A stretch of DNA of 64,000 bases from Bacillota bacterium (GCA_013178415.1 JABLXA010000004.1:1-64000), one strand, 5' to 3'. Counted from the first letter of the stretch, positions 26,413 through 36,113 are shown. The notes: generated by a model from the letters alone, not told the origin. Made by a program: numbers and translations.

Positions 26413-28101
26413 TCAACTTCGTGCTCCTTCGACCAGCGCCACCCCCCGGCTGGTTCCGATACGAGTGGCCCCAGCCTTGATGAATCTCCTGGCCTCCTCA
26501 AAGGTTCTTATACCCCCGGACGCCTTTATTCCTATCCTGTCTCCGCCGACACGCTTCATCAATTCTATATCCTCAATAGTGGCGCCGCCAGGGCCAAAAC
26601 CTGTTGACGTCTTCACAAAACTCGCCCCTCCCCTGAGGGCCATTTCAACTACAGCCGCCTTTTCCTCATCAGTGAGATAGCATGTCTCAAGGATGACCTT
26701 AGTTATGTGGCCATCGCACGCCTCCACAATTCGTTTGATTTCATTTTCCACATAGTCAAAATCCCCGGATTTGAGCCTTCCGATATTTATGACAAAGTCT
26801 ATTTCCGACGCTCCCTTTGCTATGGCTTCTTTGGCCTCGAAGATCTTTGCCTCTGTGGAGGCCTGTCCGAGCGGGAACCCGATGGCGGCAGTAACCCCAA
26901 CCCCAGTTCCGGCCAGTTTTCTGGCGCAGAACTCTACCACCGATGAATTCACTGCCACCGTGGCGAAATGATAATGTCTGGCCTCTTCACATAACTTTTC
27001 AAAATCCTTAAGTGTTGCCTGGGGATTAAGGAGGGTATGGTCTATCATGCTAGCAAGAGCCTCTGGCGGGATCTCCAGGTATTCCGGCGAACTCTGCTTC
27101 CCATGCGACTGAGCTTTCATATGGGACTGTGCCTTCATGAAGGCGATGGCTTCTTCACGGGTAGGGAGCCCCGGTATTGCCCCTATTTTTGAAACCGTAA
27201 GGGCGCCGACAGCATTGGCAAGGGTGAGGATTTCCTCAAGTCTGCCAGAAATGATCTCATCAAGAGTCTCCCCAGCTTCTACGAAACGCGCAACCTCGCT
27301 CAAGATGGCGGCCACGAAACCATCTCCGGCCCCCGTGGTATCCCGAACCTCTACCTTAAACGCGGGAAGCTGTCCCTCCCTCCGTCCGTCATTGAAATAA
27401 CAGCCCTTTTCGCCGCGCGAGACTACTATCACCCTGGGTCCAAGATCGAGGAGCAACCTTGCGCCATCCCTGAGATCTCGAGTTCCTGTTATGAATTCCC
27501 ATTCTTCTTCGCTCACCTTTGCGATATCGGCAAATTTGAAGCCCTCTAGGATCTCCTTGCGCGCACGCTCCATAGAATCCCAGAGCATAGGCCGTAGATT
27601 AGGGTCATATGAAACAATGAGGCTATTGGAATGGGCAAGCTCGATGGCTCTAAGCGTAGCTTTCTTGCTTTCTTCAGCTATCAGGCTTATGGAGCCGAAA
27701 TGAAATATGCGCGCTCTGCGAAAATATGCTTCGTCTATGTCTTTTTCGGATAGTAACATGTCAGCGCCTGGGTTGCGGTAAAACATGCAGTCGCGATTAC
27801 CATCGCTTCGTCTTGCCACGAAGGAGAGCGTGGTCCTCGCATACGGGTCGTAGCTGATACGAGAGATATCAACTCCATGATTTCTCAAAACGCCAGCGAG
27901 AAACCTCCCAAAGGGATCATCACCTACCCTTCCAATGAAACCCGCAGGAGTGCCCAGTTTCTGAAGCCCCACAGCAACATTAGCGGGAGCGCCACCCGGC
28001 GCCTTGGCAAAACTCAATGTCTCTTCAAGAGAGACGTCTTTTTCCATGGCAACGAAGTCGATCAAGAGTTCGCCGAGGCAGATCGCTTTTACCGAAGACA
28101 T
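26413..28101 (-). CDS. fusion of a PfkB-family sugar kinase and deoxyribose-phosphate aldolase (DeoC)
   Basis: One uninterrupted frame of 562 aa carries two enzymes. Residues 1-320 are a ribokinase/fructokinase-type PfkB kinase, with APGGAPANVAVGLQKLG (34-50) and the catalytic DTTGAGD (254-260). Residues 346-560 are a class I DeoC aldolase, with the Schiff-base Lys497 in FVKTSTGF, Lys526 in IKASGGIR and Asp435. The linker holds a tandem MKAQSH-MKAQSH. DeoC splits deoxyribose 5-phosphate into acetaldehyde and glyceraldehyde 3-phosphate, so the kinase could supply that substrate from free deoxyribose; this is inference, since the kinase half looks fructokinase-like. The ribosome site is weak. 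Confidence 0.9.
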   Translation of the reverse strand: MSSVKAICLGELLIDFVAMEKDVSLEETLSFAKAPGGAPANVAVGLQKLGTPAGFIGRVGDDPFGRFLAGVLRNHGVDISRISYDPYARTTLSFVARRSDGNRDCMFYRNPGADMLLSEKDIDEAYFRRARIFHFGSISLIAEESKKATLRAIELAHSNSLIVSYDPNLRPMLWDSMERARKEILEGFKFADIAKVSEEEWEFITGTRDLRDGARLLLDLGPRVIVVSRGEKGCYFNDGRREGQLPAFKVEVRDTTGAGDGFVAAILSEVARFVEAGETLDEIISGRLEEILTLANAVGALTVSKIGAIPGLPTREEAIAFMKAQSHMKAQSHGKQSSPEYLEIPPEALASMIDHTLLNPQATLKDFEKLCEEARHYHFATVAVNSSVVEFCARKLAGTGVGVTAAIGFPLGQASTEAKIFEAKEAIAKGASEIDFVINIGRLKSGDFDYVENEIKRIVEACDGHITKVILETCYLTDEEKAAVVEMALRGGASFVKTSTGFGPGGATIEDIELMKRVGGDRIGIKASGGIRTFEEARRFIKAGATRIGTSRGVALVEGARS

Positions 28102-28108
28102 ACATGCC

Positions 28109-28208
28109 TGCCATCCGAGGAATACATGACTTGCGGATGGCAGATTACCCCCCTTCCGATGGAATGACCGAAAATGCCTACGTTATGCCTCCGGCTCGAT
28201 TCGGAGGC
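28109..28208 (-). promoter_or_regulatory. two inverted repeats upstream of the kinase-aldolase gene
   Basis: TGCCATCCG (28109-28117) pairs perfectly with CGGATGGCA (28134-28142), ending 8 bases before the start codon. GCCTCCG (28187-28193) pairs with CGGAGGC (28202-28208). They could be leader hairpins or operators. The remaining 28209-28403 shows no gene. Confidence 0.4.
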
Positions 28209-28403
28209 AGTTTACCATCCTATAGAAACCCTCGCAGCCGAAAGGAAATCCGCCAGCTTCCCCATAGCCAAATGTGAAAGATGCGCCCCAGTGGGAGCAT
28301 CCGATGAGGTGGCCGGACGGATGCGGATTATATTGGTGGTCCCAGGAGATTCGCGCAAAATAATCCCCTCTTCCAAGAATCCCTCGGCACTTAGGTAAGG
28401 GGT

Positions 28404-29033
28404 TTAGCGCTCCAGCAAATCAAGCCAAGCTCTAGCTATGAGCGCGTGACCGGCCGGTGAAGGATGAACTCCATCCGGCGACCAGAAACTGGGGTCCCGC
28501 CGCGTGCAAGCCTGCGCGAAAAGCCCGTCAAGCGGGAGGAGGAGAGTTTCGAATTCTCTAGCCAATTTCCTTACGACATGAATCTTAGGGTCCAGGTCTT
28601 CTCTCCACCTCGCCTGTTCTGCAAATACAGGCAAAACAAAAGGCTCCATCAAGATCACCTTTGCATCCAGTCTCTCCTTCACTTGCGTGAGGATATCCCG
28701 ATAGCTAGCCTCAAAATCCTCCACTGATGTCGGGTCATCATTGTCATATCGGCGCCAGCAATCATTAATGCCAATGAGGATGGACACCCATGTGGGCTTC
28801 AGGCTAATACAATCTCTCTTCCATCTTGCTTGTAGATCCCTGACCCTATCTCCACTTACGCCGCGATTGATGAAGCGGACCCTCTTATCAGGATACTTCG
28901 CTGAGAACCATGCCGCCGTCAGCATCGGGTAACCCAAACCCAGGTCATCATCATTGAGCCGGCTGCGACCGGCATCAGTAATGCTATCTCCCTGGAAGAG
29001 CACCACAGCATCCGTTTCTATCAAAGTTGACAT
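28404..29033 (-). CDS. SGNH/GDSL-type hydrolase
   Basis: This 209 aa esterase-type protein has block I VLFQGDSITDAGRSR with the catalytic Ser, block III GINDCW and the C-terminal DGVHPSPAGH with the catalytic Asp-His. There is no signal peptide, so it acts in the cytoplasm, possibly deacetylating sugars. It is upstream of the kinase-aldolase gene on the same strand, separated by about 300 bases, so joint transcription is uncertain. Confidence 0.88.
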   Translation of the reverse strand: MSTLIETDAVVLFQGDSITDAGRSRLNDDDLGLGYPMLTAAWFSAKYPDKRVRFINRGVSGDRVRDLQARWKRDCISLKPTWVSILIGINDCWRRYDNDDPTSVEDFEASYRDILTQVKERLDAKVILMEPFVLPVFAEQARWREDLDPKIHVVRKLAREFETLLLPLDGLFAQACTRRDPSFWSPDGVHPSPAGHALIARAWLDLLER

Positions 29034-29419
29034 ATGATTTTGAACCTCCCCTGACCAAAGTTATAGGATTCCAGGTTTTGATTCGTGCAAACTTTATGCC
29101 TGTCCCAGGTACGCGGCATAGAAGTAGAAGTCTATAGGTAGCATGGACGCCCGCCCGTTGCCAGAAAGGTCATCCGGTCAGGTTTAGAGCCTGCCCGGCG
29201 TGATATACTATATTGGCTTCAAACACCCAACCCATCACCATTTTATCATGATCCTGTTCCAATGGCACAATAAAATGATAATGCCGCCGTACACAGCGAT
29301 ATAGGGTCTATCCTATGTTGACAGAATTTATCACTCTCTATAGAGAAAGGCGTGTGACTATATTTGATCGCCGCCTCGCAACTATGCGATCAATGTGATC
29401 AGCGCCTGCCTCGCAGACA
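29034..29419. other. intergenic region without a clear gene
   Basis: No frame here looks coding. A TTGACA (29318-29323) is followed closely by the palindrome TCTCTATAGAGA, but the spacing to any -10 is 15 bases, so promoter activity is doubtful. Confidence 0.25.
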
Positions 29420-29590
29420 TTATCGCTTGATCAGCAGAATCCCTGCGATGATCAAGATGCTGCCCAATACTTTTAGCGGAGTAAGACCTTCTTTGAGCAC
29501 CATCCACCCGAGCAGGACCGCAACAATGGGATACGCGGCGGTGACGGGAACAACGCGTGATGCCACTGCCGAATCTACTGCCAGCGATAT
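29420..29590 (-). pseudogene. C-terminal remnant of an EamA/DMT-family transporter
   Basis: On the minus strand, a frame ending at 29420 reads VVPVTAAYPIVAVLLGWM, then KEGLTPLKVLGS and IIAGILLIKR, which is the last pair of helices of an EamA-type permease. An in-frame stop at 29593-29591 precedes it and there is no start codon, so the first three quarters of the gene are missing. Confidence 0.6.
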
Positions 29591-29805
29591 TTATCATTAT
29601 GAGGATGCTGGCAACCCCCATCGTCCGTATCGTGGGTGTGAAAAATAGTCGCGATCTTAGGAGGATTTAGAAAGACCCCGCTGAATGTAGAAGATGAAGC
29701 AAGGCGATCCCGTAATGGCATGGCGATCAATGTCTGGTCATGTTCATGAGGTCTGCGTTTTGCTGGTCTTATGTTGACTCTAAATAACGCGGGGGTGTTG
29801 ATGAA

Positions 29806-30846
29806 ATGAGCCAAGAGTTGCGAGTGGGCGTCCTGGGTGCAGGGATGATAGCTAACGCGCACATGAAGGGATATGAGATCATTCCTGCGGTAAAGGTAGT
29901 AGCCGTCTCGGATGTCTTGACTGAAAGGGCACAGGATTTTGCTAGACGCTACAACATACCCAGGGTCTATGGCGATTATCGAGAACTACTGGAGGCCACT
30001 GATATCGACGCGGTGAGCGTGTGTCTGCCAGTCTTCATGCATGCGCCAGCCACCATTGATGCCCTGGAGGCAGGAAAGCATGTCCTATGCGAGAAACCGA
30101 TGGCTTTAAATGCCCAGGAAGCGCAGGAGATGGTGGACACCGCGGAGAAGACTGGAAAAAAGCTGATGGTATACTGGCGCAGACGATTCAGTCCTGAAGT
30201 CCGTCGAGCAAAGGAAATTATTGATTCCGGAGAATTGGGCAACATTTATTACTGCAAGACCATACGCTACCGCTTTAGGGGCAGGCCAGGTTTCGATGCG
30301 ACCATGCAGAATTTCGGCAGGTGGTTCATGGACAAGGATAAGGCAGGCGGCGGGGCGCTCATGGATATAGGCGGCTACGACCTAGATGTGACACTGGGGC
30401 TAATAGGTTTCCCTGCTATTGGGGCTGTCTCATGCTCAACTTATCAAGAGATCGATAAGGAAAAAGCCGCTGCCAAGGGCGTATCCGTAGAGGAACTCGC
30501 CCTGGGGTTCATCCGGACCGTAACAGGCGTGACTGTATGGCTCGAGACGGCCTTTGCCATAAACGGACCTCAGCAGAATGAGACATTCTTCTTCGGCTCC
30601 GAAGGTGGGCTCAGCCTCTCTCCTCTGAAAATATATAAGCCAGTGTGGTATTGCGGCAAGGAACCTATAGCAATCGAACCTGATATCCCGGCGCAGTATC
30701 CTACAGCTCAGGAATGCTTCGTCGATTCCGTAATGAATGATAAACCAATCCCCATAAGCTCGGGAAAAGAGGCTCTTTACATAGCAAAGCTTCAAGATGC
30801 TCTCTACGAATCAGCCAGATCGGGAAGGGAGATCAAGCTCCAATAG
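29806..30846 (+). CDS. Gfo/Idh/MocA-family NAD(P)-dependent dehydrogenase
   Basis: This 346 aa oxidoreductase has an N-terminal Rossmann motif GVLGAGMIANAHMKGY, the family signature CEKPMALNAQEA with the catalytic Lys, and a C-terminal domain with GGGALMDIGGYDLD. It probably oxidises a sugar or inositol derivative; the substrate is unknown. GGGGGTG precedes the ATG. The last 36 bases overlap the convergent glycosyltransferase gene. A second, diverged family member lies at 35061. Confidence 0.9.
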   Translation: MSQELRVGVLGAGMIANAHMKGYEIIPAVKVVAVSDVLTERAQDFARRYNIPRVYGDYRELLEATDIDAVSVCLPVFMHAPATIDALEAGKHVLCEKPMALNAQEAQEMVDTAEKTGKKLMVYWRRRFSPEVRRAKEIIDSGELGNIYYCKTIRYRFRGRPGFDATMQNFGRWFMDKDKAGGGALMDIGGYDLDVTLGLIGFPAIGAVSCSTYQEIDKEKAAAKGVSVEELALGFIRTVTGVTVWLETAFAINGPQQNETFFFGSEGGLSLSPLKIYKPVWYCGKEPIAIEPDIPAQYPTAQECFVDSVMNDKPIPISSGKEALYIAKLQDALYESARSGREIKLQ

Positions 30847-31980
30847 CTTCTTATATATCTCCGCGGTCGCGATGGCCATTTTTCGGGCAGAGAATAGCTC
30901 ATGGGCTCGTTTTTGAGCTCTCTGCCCGTATATGACCCTTTTCTTCCGTGATTCGATCAATTCCACCAGAGCATTCTTAAGATCTGAGACACTCCTGGGC
31001 CTGCATAAAAGGCCTGTCCGGCCGTGCTGTACTACTTCCGGGATACCTCCGACCTTCGTGGATATCACTGGCTTACCTTGCCACATGGCCTCTATTATGG
31101 CCATGGACAGGGTCTCATTGAAGGAAGGCAATACGAAGATATCCCAGTTCCTGACCTCCTCCATGGGATGAAGGAGACCCCCGGTGAACCTTACCTTTTC
31201 ACGTATTCCAAGTCTAGATGCGAGTTTCTCAAGCCCGGCTCGCTCCTCACCTTCTCCCACGATAACTAGCTCGAGCCCCGGGTAGACCGAGGAAAGCTCG
31301 GAAAATCCTTTCAGCAGGATGTTTAGGCCCTTTCCCCTGTGAAGTCTTGCTACACATCCAAGGGTCATGTGATCTGAAGCAGGTTCAACCCCGCGGTCTC
31401 CCTGACTTCCAAAATGTAAATTAGCTCTATCCGGGGTGGGGGTCGCATCTGCCGCCGGAATTCCATTATATATCCTGACCGTCAGGCTCCCTGCCCTTCC
31501 CCCTAGAAATCTATCCAGTCTCGTCTTCTCAAAATCAGAGACACAGATTACCTTGTCTGCGAGCCTAGCAAATAGCGAGGTGCTTATAAAATCAAGGACA
31601 GAGGTATAGACGTGTGGGGTAAAGATCAGCGGGGTGGATCTACCGGCTAGTCTTATGAATAGCACCATCTCCCGGGCCGCATGAACATGCACAAGATCTG
31701 GATCCGTGATATCGAGCAGCCCCTTGACCTGCCTGGCCACAGCCGCGATGCTGGAGGGCGCGATCGACAATGCCGCAGGATAGTCAATAATGTGAAATCC
31801 ACAGGCCTCAAATCTACTGCGCGCAGGGCCATGTGGGGCTGCAATAACAAATTCGAATTCATCTTTGAGTTCCGTCACCAGATTTAAGAGATGGCTCTCC
31901 GTCCCTCCGAGGTTCATGAAAGGACACATCTCTAGAACCTTTGCCTGCATCGCTTCCAGATCTACCCCAGTACAGCACAT
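30811..31980 (-). CDS. glycosyltransferase family 4 (GT-B fold)
   Basis: This 389 aa protein shows the GT4 pattern: an N-terminal GGTESHLLNLV, DLVHVHAAREMV, FTPHVYTS, then GCVARLHRGKGLNILLKGF and the donor-binding FVLPSFNETLSMAIIEAMWQGKPVISTKVGGIPEVV. It transfers a sugar from a nucleotide donor, probably for surface glycans. The start could be ATG 31980 or ATG 31950; neither has a strong ribosome site. Confidence 0.9.
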   Translation of the reverse strand: MCCTGVDLEAMQAKVLEMCPFMNLGGTESHLLNLVTELKDEFEFVIAAPHGPARSRFEACGFHIIDYPAALSIAPSSIAAVARQVKGLLDITDPDLVHVHAAREMVLFIRLAGRSTPLIFTPHVYTSVLDFISTSLFARLADKVICVSDFEKTRLDRFLGGRAGSLTVRIYNGIPAADATPTPDRANLHFGSQGDRGVEPASDHMTLGCVARLHRGKGLNILLKGFSELSSVYPGLELVIVGEGEERAGLEKLASRLGIREKVRFTGGLLHPMEEVRNWDIFVLPSFNETLSMAIIEAMWQGKPVISTKVGGIPEVVQHGRTGLLCRPRSVSDLKNALVELIESRKKRVIYGQRAQKRAHELFSARKMAIATAEIYKKLLELDLPSRSG

Positions 31981-32092
31981 AAAAATCTTCCGAATAGCGC
32001 CGTCAGATATTACATCATCGGACTATTTGATTATAATTGGATTTGGAGGCCATGTCCACAATTTATCTACCTCGGAGGGAGCATCACATCAT

Positions 32093-32368
32093 ATGGGCAA
32101 TAGAGCAGTAGTCAGTATCGTCGGCAAGGACAGGATTGGAATCATAGCCCGTGTCGCAGCCATTCTTGCCGAGAATGAGGTTAATATTTTGGATATCTCC
32201 CAGACCATCATGCAGGAATTCTTCACCATGATCATGCTGGTGGATTTTGGGGGAGACCGGGGGAGGTTCTCCAGGGTTCAAGATGAGCTCATCGCCGCAG
32301 GTCAAGAGTTGGGACTCAAGATCACGATGCAGCAGGAGGATGTCTTCAATTTCATGCACCGTATTTGA
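32093..32368 (+). CDS. ACT domain protein (UPF0237 family)
   Basis: This 91 aa protein is a single ACT domain with [20 protein letters not shown] and [16 protein letters not shown], matching the UPF0237 family. ACT domains bind amino acids or other small ligands. A GGAGGG site is about 12 bases upstream. It is followed after 26 bases by the PFL gene, the usual neighbour of this family. Confidence 0.85.
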   Translation: MGNRAVVSIVGKDRIGIIARVAAILAENEVNILDISQTIMQEFFTMIMLVDFGGDRGRFSRVQDELIAAGQELGLKITMQQEDVFNFMHRI

Positions 32369-32394
32369 GCGGAACCACAAAGGGGGGGCAAAAC

Positions 32395-33765
32395 ATGGGG
32401 TTTACAAACCTTTCCACGGGAGAGATCCTAGAGACCATACGCATGGTCCAGATGGAGAATCTGGATATAAGGACAATAACCATGGGGATCGACCTGCATG
32501 ATTGCATAGACAACGACCTGAAAAAGCTGAAAGGCAAGATATGTGATAAGATACGCCGCTACGCGCGGGATCTTGTCAAAGTAAGCCGTGAGATAGACCG
32601 GGAATATGGGGTGCCCATAGTAAACACAAGGATCTCTGTGACACCAATAGCGGATATTGCCGGGCATCTAGGGGTAGATGGCCTTATAGATATCGCTCAT
32701 GCTCTTGACCAGGTGGCAAAGGAGCTCGGCGTGGATTTCCTGGGGGGATTCTCGGCACTGGTCCAGAAAGGGGCCACTCATGGGGAACTGGCTCTCATTC
32801 GGTCTATTCCGTCAGCGCTTTCTGAAACTGAGCGGGTTTGCTCTTCCGTCAATGTCGGATCCACCCGCGCCGGGATAAACATGGACGCTGTGAGAGAGAT
32901 GGGAAACATCATAAAAGAGGCGGCAGAACGCACTTCTCATCGGGATGGCATCGCATGCGCCAAGCTAGTGGTCTTTTGCAATGCGCCGGAGGACAATCCC
33001 TTCATGGCCGGAGCATTCCATGGAGCAGGAGAACCGGAGTGTGTAATAAATGTGGGGGTAAGCGGTCCAGGCGTGATCCTGACCGCGATCAAAAATCATC
33101 AGGATGCCGATCTCGGATCTCTAGCGGAAATAATCAAACGTACAGCGTTCAAGGTGACCAGAATGGGAGAACTCGTAGGCCGTATAGCAGCCCAGCGGCT
33201 CGGTGTGCCATTCGGAATAGTGGACCTATCCCTGGCACCAACTCCAGCCGTAGGGGATAGCGTTGCAGAGATCATCGAGACAATGGGGATAGAAAAATGC
33301 GGCGCCCCAGGCTCAACTGCCGCGCTAGCCCTCATGAATGACGCGGTGAAAAAAGGTGGTGCCATGGCATCATCCTATGTTGGCGGATTGAGCGGAGCTT
33401 TCATCCCATTAAGTGAAGATAGCGGTATGATGGCAGCCGCGGCAGCAGGGGCATTGAGCCTCGCAAAATTAGAGGCTATGACCAGTGTTTGTTCCGTCGG
33501 GCTCGATATGATCGCCATTCCAGGTGATACCCCTCCTGAGACCATATCAGCCCTGATCGCTGATGAGGCGGCCATTGGAATGATAAACAATAAAACTACA
33601 GCCGTTAGGGTCATTCCTGTGCCGGGCAAAGCCGCAGGCGAATGGGCGGAATTTGGCGGTCTCCTGGGACGTGCGCCCATCATCGAGGTAAGCCGTTTTT
33701 CTTCAACGGTATTCAGCCGCCGCGGCGGCAGGATTCCCGCTCCTCTGGGTGCGCTTACCAATTGA
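32395..33765 (+). CDS. PFL-family protein (UPF0210/DUF711)
   Basis: This 456 aa protein belongs to the UPF0210 family, related in fold to glycyl radical enzymes but of unknown function. Recognisable blocks are [58 protein letters not shown] and [28 protein letters not shown] lies 6 bases before the ATG at 32395. The adjacent ACT protein suggests ligand control. Confidence 0.9.
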   Translation: MGFTNLSTGEILETIRMVQMENLDIRTITMGIDLHDCIDNDLKKLKGKICDKIRRYARDLVKVSREIDREYGVPIVNTRISVTPIADIAGHLGVDGLIDIAHALDQVAKELGVDFLGGFSALVQKGATHGELALIRSIPSALSETERVCSSVNVGSTRAGINMDAVREMGNIIKEAAERTSHRDGIACAKLVVFCNAPEDNPFMAGAFHGAGEPECVINVGVSGPGVILTAIKNHQDADLGSLAEIIKRTAFKVTRMGELVGRIAAQRLGVPFGIVDLSLAPTPAVGDSVAEIIETMGIEKCGAPGSTAALALMNDAVKKGGAMASSYVGGLSGAFIPLSEDSGMMAAAAAGALSLAKLEAMTSVCSVGLDMIAIPGDTPPETISALIADEAAIGMINNKTTAVRVIPVPGKAAGEWAEFGGLLGRAPIIEVSRFSSTVFSRRGGRIPAPLGALTN

Positions 33766-33825
33766 TGACCTCCGCGCCCCGCTTGACGGGAGTTCGCGTC
33801 CCGCGACGATCTAATTGGCATGAAT

Positions 33826-33858
33826 CCGCGCCCCATGCGAGGTCCATCCGGGGCGCGG
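33826..33858. terminator. hairpin between convergent PFL and cotJC genes
   Basis: CCGCGCCCC (33826-33834) pairs perfectly with GGGGCGCGG (33850-33858). There is no T run, so it is only a likely bidirectional terminator. Confidence 0.4.
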
Positions 33859-33865
33859 CAAACGA

Positions 33866-34438
33866 TCAGAATACATGCCTATGATCCATATACTCATGCA
33901 ATAGATTCAAGGTTTCCCCAAACCTCTGGAAGTGCACTACCTCCCTTTCCCGCAGGAACCTCAGAACATCACTTACCTCAGGGTCATCTGACAGTTGGAT
34001 CAGGAATTCATATGTCGCCCTGGCCTTCTGCTCTGCCGCCATATCTTCATGAATATCGGCTATGGGGTCACCCTTAGACTGAATATAGCTTGCGATCCAC
34101 GGAGCTCCAGAAGCGTTCACAAAATAGAGCGCCTTATCATGATCTGCATAATATGGATCTAATCCGGCCCTGATGATCTGGTCGACGGAGGCATCCTTTA
34201 ACAGATTATACACCAAAGCAGCAACTATTTCCATATGAGCCAGTTCCTCAGTCCCGATGTCAGTTAAGATGCCCTTCGCCTGCGATATCGGCATAGTATA
34301 TCGTTGAGTAAGGTAACGCAACGAGGCTGCAAGTTCGCCATCAGGTCCGCCGTACTGGGTGATTATATCCTTTGCAAGGCGCGGGTTTGGACCCGACACC
34401 CTGACAGGGTATTCTAGACTCTTTTGATAAACCCACAT
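33866..34438 (-). CDS. cotJC: spore coat protein CotJC (manganese catalase family)
   Basis: CotJC is a spore coat component related to di-manganese catalases. The protein is 190 aa from ATG 34438. It starts WVYQKSLEYPV and shows the metal-binding helices with EELAHMEIV and EKARATYEF-like MAAEQKARATYEF, then REREVVHFQRFGE. GGGAGG lies about 11 bases before the start. It follows cotJB by 5 bases, but cotJA is displaced to 37547. Confidence 0.93.
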   Translation of the reverse strand: MWVYQKSLEYPVRVSGPNPRLAKDIITQYGGPDGELAASLRYLTQRYTMPISQAKGILTDIGTEELAHMEIVAALVYNLLKDASVDQIIRAGLDPYYADHDKALYFVNASGAPWIASYIQSKGDPIADIHEDMAAEQKARATYEFLIQLSDDPEVSDVLRFLREREVVHFQRFGETLNLLHEYMDHRHVF

Positions 34439-34443
34439 CTCAA

Positions 34444-34713
34444 TCAAACCTCCCTCGGAGAAAAGGTCATCTCCCATGGCCAAGGCTCTTCGATCCATCG
34501 CCATGTCTGTGGGCTGGGAGAGAACCCGTAATTTAGAAGTGGACCGTATCGAGCTTCATAGGCCATCTTAGCTCCCATAAGTTCCTGGACCGTCGCATTA
34601 TAGTCACTAAGAGCTCGCTGATCCTCGGGATGTGTATCAAGATAAAGGTTGAGTTCAATGGCTGTAAATTCAAGCTCCATGATCCTCAGGAGCGCTTGCC
34701 GTCTTGGGTCCAT
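34444..34713 (-). CDS. cotJB: spore coat protein CotJB
   Basis: This 89 aa protein is a spore coat component. The family block is visible: FTAIELNLYLDTHPED, ALSDYNATVQEL, YEARYGPLLNYG and a C-terminal tryptophan-rich WRWIEEPWPWE. GAGGAGG lies 9 bases upstream of the ATG. It is immediately upstream of cotJC. Confidence 0.92.
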   Translation of the reverse strand: MDPRRQALLRIMELEFTAIELNLYLDTHPEDQRALSDYNATVQELMGAKMAYEARYGPLLNYGFSPSPQTWRWIEEPWPWEMTFSPREV

Positions 34714-34835
34714 AATTCAACCCTCCTCAAAAGAGACGATAGGCCGAAACCATGAGCCTCAAGCTGCAAGGCAAATAGATAACGGCTGTCTTCAGTATAT
34801 TCACCAGCGCGATACATGGACACTGCCACGTCCAA
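34686..34835 (-). CDS. small unassigned ORF overlapping cotJB
   Basis: A frame from TTG 34835 (or GTG 34829) to the stop at 34688-34686 gives about 49 aa containing MYRAGEYTEDSRYLFALQLE. It looks more protein-like than random and occupies the place where cotJA normally lies, but it has no CotJA motif. It has no clear ribosome site and overlaps the cotJB start by 28 bases. It may be a remnant. Confidence 0.25.
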   Translation of the reverse strand: MDVAVSMYRAGEYTEDSRYLFALQLEAHGFGLSSLLRRVELWTQDGKRS

Positions 34836-35060
34836 TCGCTCATTCTAGATGCCTCGATCGAAATGGTCCCGGGCCGAGTTGTTCAGGCTCGAACCATGCA
34901 TATCTTTGTGCTTTTCGTGCTGGAATCCTGTAAAAGATATTCCGAATTCTTGAAGGATCTTTTCAAGTTAGGTCGAATTACAATGTGGTTGTAATCCCAT
35001 CTACTTCGGTGGAGAGGAGGAAAGGCCCTTACCCTATAATGCGGAGGGCTGAAAAGATTT

Positions 35061-36113
35061 ATGAAAAAACTCAGAGTAGGGATCATAGGAACCGGTGGAA
35101 TTGCTCGCGCTCATATGGGGGGGTATTCGAAATTAGATACAGTCGAAATGGTCGCTTTCTGCGATGCCATCCCGGAGAGGGCGCAGCAGGCTGCAGAGAC
35201 ATTTGGAGCGTCCGGCGCAAAAGTATTCACTGATTATAGAGAGATGCTCGAGATGAAGGATCTTGACGCTGTCAGCGTCTGCACCCCCAACAACACCCAT
35301 GCCGTCACGACAATAGCTGCACTAAAGGCCGGGAAGCATGTGTTCTGCGAAAAGCCCATGGCTGTAACCTCTGCAGAGGCTGATGAGATGGTCAGGACTG
35401 CAAGGAAGAATGGCCTGAAGCTCTCTGTTGGATACCAGTCGAGGTTTGGAGATGACGCGAAATTCCTGAAAAGCATGAGTGAGGCAGGCGAACTCGGTCG
35501 AATCTACTATGCCGAAGCCCTATCGGTGAGGAGAAGAGGGGTGCCGACCTGGGGAGTTTTCCTTTCTAAGGAGAAGCAAGGAGGAGGTCCTCTAATTGAT
35601 ATTGGAACCCACAGCCTTGATCTCACCCTCTGGCTCATGAATGATTATTCCAAACCAGTGGCCGTACTTGGGTCTACATATCAGGAGCTCGGCCCACTTG
35701 GCGGCTACAATGCATGGGGACCTTGGGATCCCAAGGCCTTTGAGGTTGAAGATTCTGCCTTTGCCCTCATCAAGTTGGAAAGCGGCGCTACCGTAATTTT
35801 GAAATCATCCTGGGCGCTCAATATAGAAAAAGACTTGTTTGGCTCAATCCTATGCGGCACACAGGCTGGGGCCAGCCTGGTAAACGGTGAGCTCAAGATA
35901 AGCGGCCAGAGCCATAACAGACTGTGGGACCTCGTCCCAACATCGACATCCAGCAAGGACAGCAATTATGACAGGGAGATCGCTCACTGGGTAGATTGCC
36001 TGCTGAATGATAAAGAACCCATAGTCCAGCCTGAACAGGCCGCCCAGGTAACCCGTATACTAGAGGCGATATACAAATCCTCAGAATCCGGAAAGGCTGT
36101 AAGTCTTGCCTAA
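35061..36113 (+). CDS. Gfo/Idh/MocA-family dehydrogenase (second copy)
   Basis: This 350 aa protein has the Rossmann motif GIIGTGGIARAHMGGY, the signature CEKPMAVTSAEAD and a C-terminal GGGPLIDIGTHSLDLTLWLM. It resembles the gene at 29806 in architecture but differs widely in the C-terminal half. The substrate is unknown. It sits on the plus strand inside the otherwise minus-strand cotJ locus. Confidence 0.9.
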   Translation: MKKLRVGIIGTGGIARAHMGGYSKLDTVEMVAFCDAIPERAQQAAETFGASGAKVFTDYREMLEMKDLDAVSVCTPNNTHAVTTIAALKAGKHVFCEKPMAVTSAEADEMVRTARKNGLKLSVGYQSRFGDDAKFLKSMSEAGELGRIYYAEALSVRRRGVPTWGVFLSKEKQGGGPLIDIGTHSLDLTLWLMNDYSKPVAVLGSTYQELGPLGGYNAWGPWDPKAFEVEDSAFALIKLESGATVILKSSWALNIEKDLFGSILCGTQAGASLVNGELKISGQSHNRLWDLVPTSTSSKDSNYDREIAHWVDCLLNDKEPIVQPEQAAQVTRILEAIYKSSESGKAVSLA

